Shown here piece after piece: positions 59,001 through 64,000 of a stretch of DNA of 64,000 nucleotides. The stretch's first letter is position 1. Every line of letters begins with the position of its first letter. This DNA is from Ophiura sarsii. Lineage: Eukaryota > Echinodermata > Ophiuroidea > Amphilepidida > Ophiuridae. The notes below the pieces were generated by a model. It did no database searches. It was given only the letters and a program-made list of their open reading frames with translations, and was not told where the DNA came from. The stretch spans positions 83,272,761 to 83,336,760 of the forward strand of contig CM069441.1 of the NCBI GenBank assembly GCA_035610835.1, given 5' to 3'. A program made the position numbers and the translations under genes.

Positions 59001-59009
59001 ACATTGTAA
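53058..59009 (+). CDS. UNC93A-like multi-pass membrane protein, copy 4
   Basis: Exons: 53058-54029, 54478-54751 and 58783-59009, phases 0 and 1, 490 residues, starting at an ATG in the same ACAAACATGG context as copy 3. The N-tail is acidic (DEEGNHQENNDDNSPLLN) and keeps a dileucine signal as DNSPLL. Substitutions relative to copy 3 are concentrated in the first 120 residues (for example GLG becomes RIG after NLQSSLNYQA). From about residue 121 to the end of exon 1 the two proteins are nearly identical, differing at one site (A/S in the fourth membrane segment). Exon 2 differs from copy 3 by a single residue (MWML versus LWML context). Intron 2 is 4.0 kb and holds the 62-bp minisatellite, a duplicated 26-bp perfect palindrome and a 2-kb TIR element. 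The 3' flank to about 59612 is shared with copy 2. Confidence 0.95.
55128..55153. repeat. Perfect 26-bp palindrome, copy 1
   Basis: CCATGGCAGGTAA followed directly by its exact complement. An identical copy lies at 55779-55804. It is present only in the copy 4 array. Confidence 0.9.
55779..55804. repeat. Perfect 26-bp palindrome, copy 2
   Basis: Identical to 55128-55153, with the same downstream neighbour GTTACACGAACTGTTGCATA. The palindrome was therefore duplicated along with flanking minisatellite units. Confidence 0.9.
56264..58291. mobile_element. 2028-bp TIR element in intron 2 of copy 4, with five identical 14-mers
   Basis: The ends are GGGCGGGTTCAAGAAAAATG plus GCACCA, with the inverse at the right (26 bp, one mismatch). 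AACT is duplicated at 56260-56263 and 58292-58295. The interior has no convincing transposase but contains GTTACACTCCTGAC five times on the plus strand: 56805, 57167, 57543, 57710 and 58098. I do not recognise the family. Confidence 0.88.
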
Positions 59010-59612
59010 TCGAGAATTTGTATATTGTGTATGGTTGCTATCACTGCATGTCTTTAAGTCAATGTTGAACATGTTTGCCTGATATCTCTGTAAAGTGTAT
59101 AAAACGAAGCATCAAATGAAGGGTAAATTATATATACACACTTTTGAATTTGTGTAACCTCAATTGAATTAATTTTAGATTTTGACCTCTCATATACAAG
59201 GGTAGTCATTTGAAATTTAGTACCGACCCCTTACAATTTTCTTTTGTTAATCCTAACACCAAGTCCAATACAACTGTGCCATGAAAAGAAGGTGGTTCAT
59301 ATCCGTACTCAGAAAGTGTCTTGGCCTATTTACATGTTTACAACCTAATTATTCGAATTTTACGTCTTGTTTAATATATCGCTATAACTAAAAGCTTTAA
59401 AATATTTGCAATATAGGTTCTTCGCATGTATACGTACCTGGAGCTGTATACTCTTGTTTGTTAACTCATAAGTGGCTCCTTCACCTCGAGCGAGCCTCAT
59501 ATACGGGCTTTTCTTCCATATTTGTCTTACTTTCAACTCCAAGCAATTTGTTTGAGTAAGTCTGGTCCAATCATGACCCAAACGTCTGTCCGTACATGGA
59601 CCTATACAGTGT
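59010..59612 (+). repeat. Duplicated 3' flank of copy 4 (partner 43635-44284)
   Basis: Shares GCCTGATATCTCTGTAAAGT, GACCCCTTACAATTTTC-type words and CTCCAAGCAATTTGTTTGAG with the flank of copy 2. It probably contains the 3' UTR of copy 4. The minus-strand frame in it does not keep its frame between copies. Confidence 0.8.
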
Positions 59613-59965
59613 AAACAAACAATCAAGCAAAACAACAACAACAACAAAACCCAAAAATAAAAAACCCATGTTGGAGGGGCGGGTATAGGGTATAAGATGT
59701 GTCATTTGTCATATAACGTCAAAGAAGATCTTTCGAAACCAACAAGGGTCTTCGAAAAATGTTAATGGGCCATTTGTCATATTTAATGTGTTATCATACA
59801 GATCAAAATAAAAGCCCGATATTATTAGTTATCCCCTGCATGTTCACACAATACGACAAGAAACATCCGCAGTCCGGACAAATGATATGCATGCATGGCA
59901 TATACCACTTCGAGCAAATAGACAGATCTGTAAATCTTTTATTTTACGTGAAAGGTCTATTATCA

Positions 59966-60857
59966 CACTGTTAAAAATTGCCGTAATTTTACGGACACAA
60001 TTTAACAGAAATCCTCCGTAAACGGTAAAATACGGAATAAAATTGTAAATTTACGGATTTCTACGGAAAACTAGTAAAATTTACAGAAAAATCAGGTAAA
60101 TGATAAATTTTACAGACGATGTCCGTAATTGTACAGAAGATCATTATTGAAAGGAGACGTTTACGGTACATCTTGTAAATTTACAGGAAATTAGCTGTAG
60201 TTTTACGGACAAATTAACAGAATTCGTAAAATATCGTAACGGAAGAGTGCATTGGTTAACTTGTATTGGTATGCTGTCATGGTAGTATAAACCTTGAAGG
60301 AATTCATTTGCATGGAAACATTTTATTTAGTAAAAAAAACACCATGGAATGCATATTTGTATTGAAAATACTATTCCATTTTCGGCCCATCCTGAACAAG
60401 ACCGTACTTTTAAGGATCAAGCTATCAAATAAATGATAAATTTTACAGACGATGTCCGTAATTGTACAGAAGATCAAAGATCGTAAAAAAAAATTGAATT
60501 CTGTAATCTGTTATTTTTACGGAAATGTGTAAATTTACATGGGAATTTTGTAAAAGTTACGCAAAAGGAATCCGTAAAATTACGGATTAAAAAAAAAATT
60601 CCGGCAGCAAAAATTCCGGACAAATGTTTTTGTTCCGTTATTTATTTTTACGGAATTATGTTAATTTACGTCAAGTTTCTGTAAAATTTCCGTAAATAGA
60701 ATCTGTATTTTCACAAATTATAATTTACGGAATTTTGTATATTTTACAGGAACTTTTCCGTAAATTTCAACTTTCTGTAAATTTACGGGCAAAAAAGAGT
60801 CCGGACATTTTGCTGCCGGAATTTTTCTGTAAAAAAACGAAAAATTTTCTAACAGTG
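59966..60857. mobile_element. 892-bp CACTGTTA-ended TIR element
   Basis: CACTGTTAAAAATTGCCG at the left, with the inverse of CACTGTTAGAAAATTTTTCG at the right. The interior is dominated by CCGTAAATTTACGG-type words. A block of about 47 bp starting AAATGATAAATTTTACAGAC occurs exactly twice (about 60095 and 60428). Non-coding. Confidence 0.75.
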
Positions 60858-62142
60858 CATGATAATCATAGGCTTTACTGCACTTTTTATATTTTACTTA
60901 AACTAGATATATCATAATAAAACATGTGCGTAGCAAGCGGGTTAATTAACCTTGTCTGTTCGACTAACATGTGATTATGAAATTCAATATCGATAATTTG
61001 TGATTCGTACATCGATGAAAACAAAACTAACAGTAACAATTACACATTAATATCAGCGTATACAATTATACGATTTGATTGAATAATTGAATTGATTCCT
61101 GAATGTACAATATAATCTGGCGCATTGTTATTGGTAAAAGGCGCTATGACCTTGGTTGCAAGTGCATTTATTGTGATTTGATCAGCTGCATCAATCAAAT
61201 TTACATGAACCAGAACCATATCGAGCTATGACAGAACGCAGTATTGAGTTATACACTAAATGAACTCACCGAGCCGAGCAAGTTAGGCAATTGCAATGAC
61301 CTTAGACTTGGTACAGTATTAGCGTAACAATAATCACCCATTGTTGAAATGTTTATATAGCGACTTTAAATTTTCCAGTTCTCTGCTCTGGGTACTAGCA
61401 GTTGGACACGAATGTTGCATATCACGGCTGTGCAGTGTGTAAACATGTTGTGATTTTACTCAATCAGAATCGAGATTTTTAGCGGAAATTAAATGTTGTA
61501 CTGAAGAGAAGCTGGCTATCATCCTTATAATTTGCACACATTTGATAGCTACAATGTTTATAATGCAATGTGCCTACTACCTTTGCAAGATAACAACGAG
61601 CATTATAATATCAAGTTAAGAGAAGGGGAGTTATTACGCAATTATTGTGCAGGATTACACAGCCAAGTGATAACAACTTCAGATCGATATCGCAGTGGTC
61701 GTGGTTATCAAACGCCTTCCAGAAGTCGAACTTTTACTTGGACCTTCTTGGTGGATACAAGCTGTGGTGTAAGCCGTGGAAAGAAGAGGGAGTGTTCAAA
61801 ATCTTGATCCCTCAAGATATTGAAGTTTACAGTTATAATCAAACGCTTCTTTCAACTCGGAGTTCCACACGCAGTGGCAGAAGTGGCACGACCCAGCCGA
61901 GTGGTCGAATTTACTAAATAGTCGAGTGATGATCTTTCCTAACAAAATTCTTGATCTCATATAAGACGTCTCATTGATATGTCGTTGAGGCTATCTCATC
62001 ATATTTTAGCATTTGTGATTATTTACAATATTGTAGCATGCAGCTTGCATGATGAAGCTTAACTAGTTGTCTTGGATTTCATCTGGAGTGACGTGATATA
62101 GAGGCTCATCCAGGATTGGGAGTTTGCAATCAATACTTTACC
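60858..62142. other. Intergenic sequence and possible 5' UTR
   Basis: 60858-61390 shows nothing recognisable. Two overlapping open frames of about 90 codons at 61532-61807 and 61645-61917 lack known domains and credible starts. They may be 5' UTR of the gene beginning at 62143. Confidence 0.35.
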
Positions 62143-62221
62143 ATGGCACTCATTAGACTGACTGTATTTCTGGTTATCTTGTACCAGGCGTGTGACATAG
62201 GCCTATCATTGGAAGATCAAG
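62143..62221 (+). CDS. Possible first coding exon of an unidentified secreted or membrane protein (signal peptide)
   Basis: The ATG at 62143 lies in a good context (TTTACCATGG). It opens a 26-codon frame reading MALIRLTVFLVILYQACDIG followed by LSLEDQ, then reaches a donor (CAAG|GTAAAT) at 62222. The peptide has a positively charged residue near its start, a hydrophobic core and small/polar residues after it, as in a cleavable signal peptide. The phase-1 boundary is typical of signal-peptide exons that precede extracellular domains. No downstream exon is recognisable before the window ends, so the product cannot be named. The region upstream to about 61400 could be its 5' untranslated region. 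This is a single-exon prediction by eye. Confidence 0.45.
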
Positions 62222-62363
62222 GTAAATGATACTTCAACTTTAGTCTTGAGGTGCATGCAACTGTATTATAATCCAAGTCAAAGACATGTGCCAATAAAAT
62301 AAGACACATCAACATCAGTGAAGTGAAGTGCAACACAAACGTAAACATAGTAAATGATACATT

Positions 62364-62716
62364 GGGCTATTCCAGATAATAATGACCCCCCCCCCCCCCA
62401 CCCCCCTGTAGAGGACATGGAATTCCAGACTTTTTTCACAATTTAGACCCCCCCCCCCCCCTATTCTAAAAGGACATCGGAATTCCAGACTTTTTCCCCA
62501 CCAATTCCATACTTTTTTGAAGTTTGATCTGGAATTCCATACTTTTTTTGAAGTTTGATCTGGAATTCCATACTTTTGTGAAGTTTGATCTGGAATTCCA
62601 TATACTTTTCATAGAGGGAGTCATGGAATTCCGGACTAAAATAAATAAAAATAATTTGTCCTCTATAAATTATATAATATCTAATAATTTGTCCTCTATT
62701 TTGTCTGGAATAGCCC
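62364..62716. mobile_element. 353-bp GGGCTATTCCAGA-ended TIR element with internal minisatellite
   Basis: GGGCTATTCCAGATAATAAT at the left and the inverse TCTGGAATAGCCC at the right. ATT lies on both sides (62361-62363, 62717-62719). The interior has C runs and four units of about 30 bp around TTTGATCTGGAATTCCATAC. It lies in the first intron of the putative signal-peptide gene. Confidence 0.8.
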
Positions 62717-62719
62717 ATT

Positions 62720-64000
62720 TGGTCTTTGTGATTTTGTGAATTTTGAATTAGTATTTTTTTCCGAGTCCACATTTTAATCAAATGTCAGGGTTTTTAATGT
62801 ATCAAAATATTAAGGTTCATAAGTATAGCAACTCTTTGAAATCATGAAATATAATGCACTTACTAAGATGGAATGTGAAAATCCGTGTTGAATATCACGG
62901 TATTCGTTATAATAGATGTTAAATTTGTAAACCTTAGAAATTGTTTCTGTTTGAAACCTGAAAACAAGAACTCACACTTCCTAGCCTTTAAACGTTAAAA
63001 GGTATTTTGTTCAACTTCATTCAACATTATTGTTCAAGTCACCTGTTGACCTAGAAATTATAAAATATATCAAGCGCTGTAACTTTTGAATTATTAATGA
63101 AATGTATATAAAAGTATGCATTTTTGGAAATGAAATGAGTCGGAGAATCTATTTTTGGTATCATAATAATGCTGATTTTTAAAATGTTGACCAACAAATC
63201 CCTTTTTTGGCTCAAAATTTGCTGTCAAGGTAGCAAAATCAGTTTTTGGTAAAAATGCCAAAATTGCGATAAAATCATTATGAGACACTTCTCTAGGAAT
63301 GGTTTTTTGTTAACATAAACATTTTTAGTTTCTATAATTTTGACCAAAAAAAGCTTTCTGAGGTAAAAAAAATCACTTGTTGGCACTTTTTGGTCAACAT
63401 TTTAAAAACGATACATTTTTAATGAAAGTATCTGAATGTTTAGCTTGATGTTATAAGGCACGAAACACATTATTTTTCTATTTTGATATACGAAACTTTC
63501 TGTGAACGATGACTATTTCATTAACTTGAAACACATTGAACCAGTGCTAGTTGCTTTGCAATTACATGCATGCAAATCAAATCAAATCAAATCATGTTTC
63601 ATGTTTCATGTTTCATAGGTGCTTTTAAATTATGGCAATAACGGATTGCAATTAAATCATGTTTCATATGTGCTTTTAAATTACGGCAATAACGGCTGTA
63701 TTGTATTAGGCTTACACATCGCTTTGAAAAGTCAAGGGCAACATTTTCTAGCGGCATTTACGAATACATAAAAGAAAGCTATCAGTGGTAATGACCCGAA
63801 ACCAGGAAGTCAGTATCAAAAGATCCTCACGTTTTATTTTAACAATTTTATTTTGGCCTTTTATCTTAGCACAGACACTTCAATAATAATAATTTGTTAT
63901 ACGCGTTCGGAATAGGCTATACCATTGTTATAGGGTTTTGATTCTTTTCAAATTCGCTGTGTGAAATCGGTCATAAAGTTTGTTTTTGACCTGTTTCGGT
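62720..64000. other. Presumed intron or intergenic sequence to the window end
   Basis: No exon is recognisable. A small array, TCAAA followed by CATGTTT words (63570-63616), and a tandem duplication of GTGCTTTTAAATTA with GGCAATAACGG (63619-63695) are present. Confidence 0.4.

Overview
This is an AT-rich, repeat-dense piece of an animal nuclear genome. It has spliced genes, GT-AG introns, many transposon remnants and one 100-base N gap (33901-34000). The frequent TAGGCCTA-type words, the LINE and Penelope-like retroelements and the abundance of short TIR and foldback elements suggest a marine invertebrate deuterostome, possibly an echinoderm. The species assignment is an inference and was not tested.

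The main content is a head-to-tail array of four UNC93A-like genes, all on the plus strand: copy 1 (9889-14862), copy 2 (35983-42670), copy 3 (47001-50573) and copy 4 (53058-59009). Each has three coding exons with identical intron phases (0, then 1). Exon 2 is exactly 274 bp in every copy. The predicted proteins are 488-499 residues, multi-pass, MFS-like and carry the family hallmark NLQSSLN. Copy 1 is the divergent member. Copies 2-4 are recent duplicates whose upstream flanks, introns and downstream flanks are also partly duplicated. Copies 2-4 carry an N-terminal acidic dileucine motif that copy 1 lacks. Copy 2 is unusual at both ends: its 5' coding sequence has a 4-nt frameshift, and a 995-bp TIR transposon replaces its stop codon.

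Layout: 1-9.9 kb holds transposon and foldback fragments, including a truncated LINE inside a palindromic minisatellite. Copy 1 follows at 9.9-14.9 kb, with a 47-bp minisatellite in intron 1. A 2.4-kb, 20-bp-unit satellite with a 100-bp higher-order repeat lies at 16.8-19.2 kb. From 19.3 to 35.6 kb there is gene-free sequence with nested TIR elements, three copies of one foldback MITE, two degenerate tRNA-like sequences and a Harbinger-like element whose empty site is visible at 45.4 kb. Copies 2-4 occupy 36-59 kb. Their second introns are expanded by a 62-bp minisatellite in which each unit carries a hairpin. These introns have been invaded by a Penelope-like element, a MULE-like foldback and a 2-kb TIR element that contains five identical 14-mers. 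At 60-64 kb there is another TIR element, a possible signal-peptide first exon of an unidentified gene, and short repeats.

No rRNA, CRISPR array or bacterial-type operon is present. Most long open frames in repeats, especially minus-strand frames in the 16.8-19.2 kb satellite, are artefacts of the repeat period. Exon boundaries were set by eye from splice sites and comparison among paralogs. No expression evidence is available.
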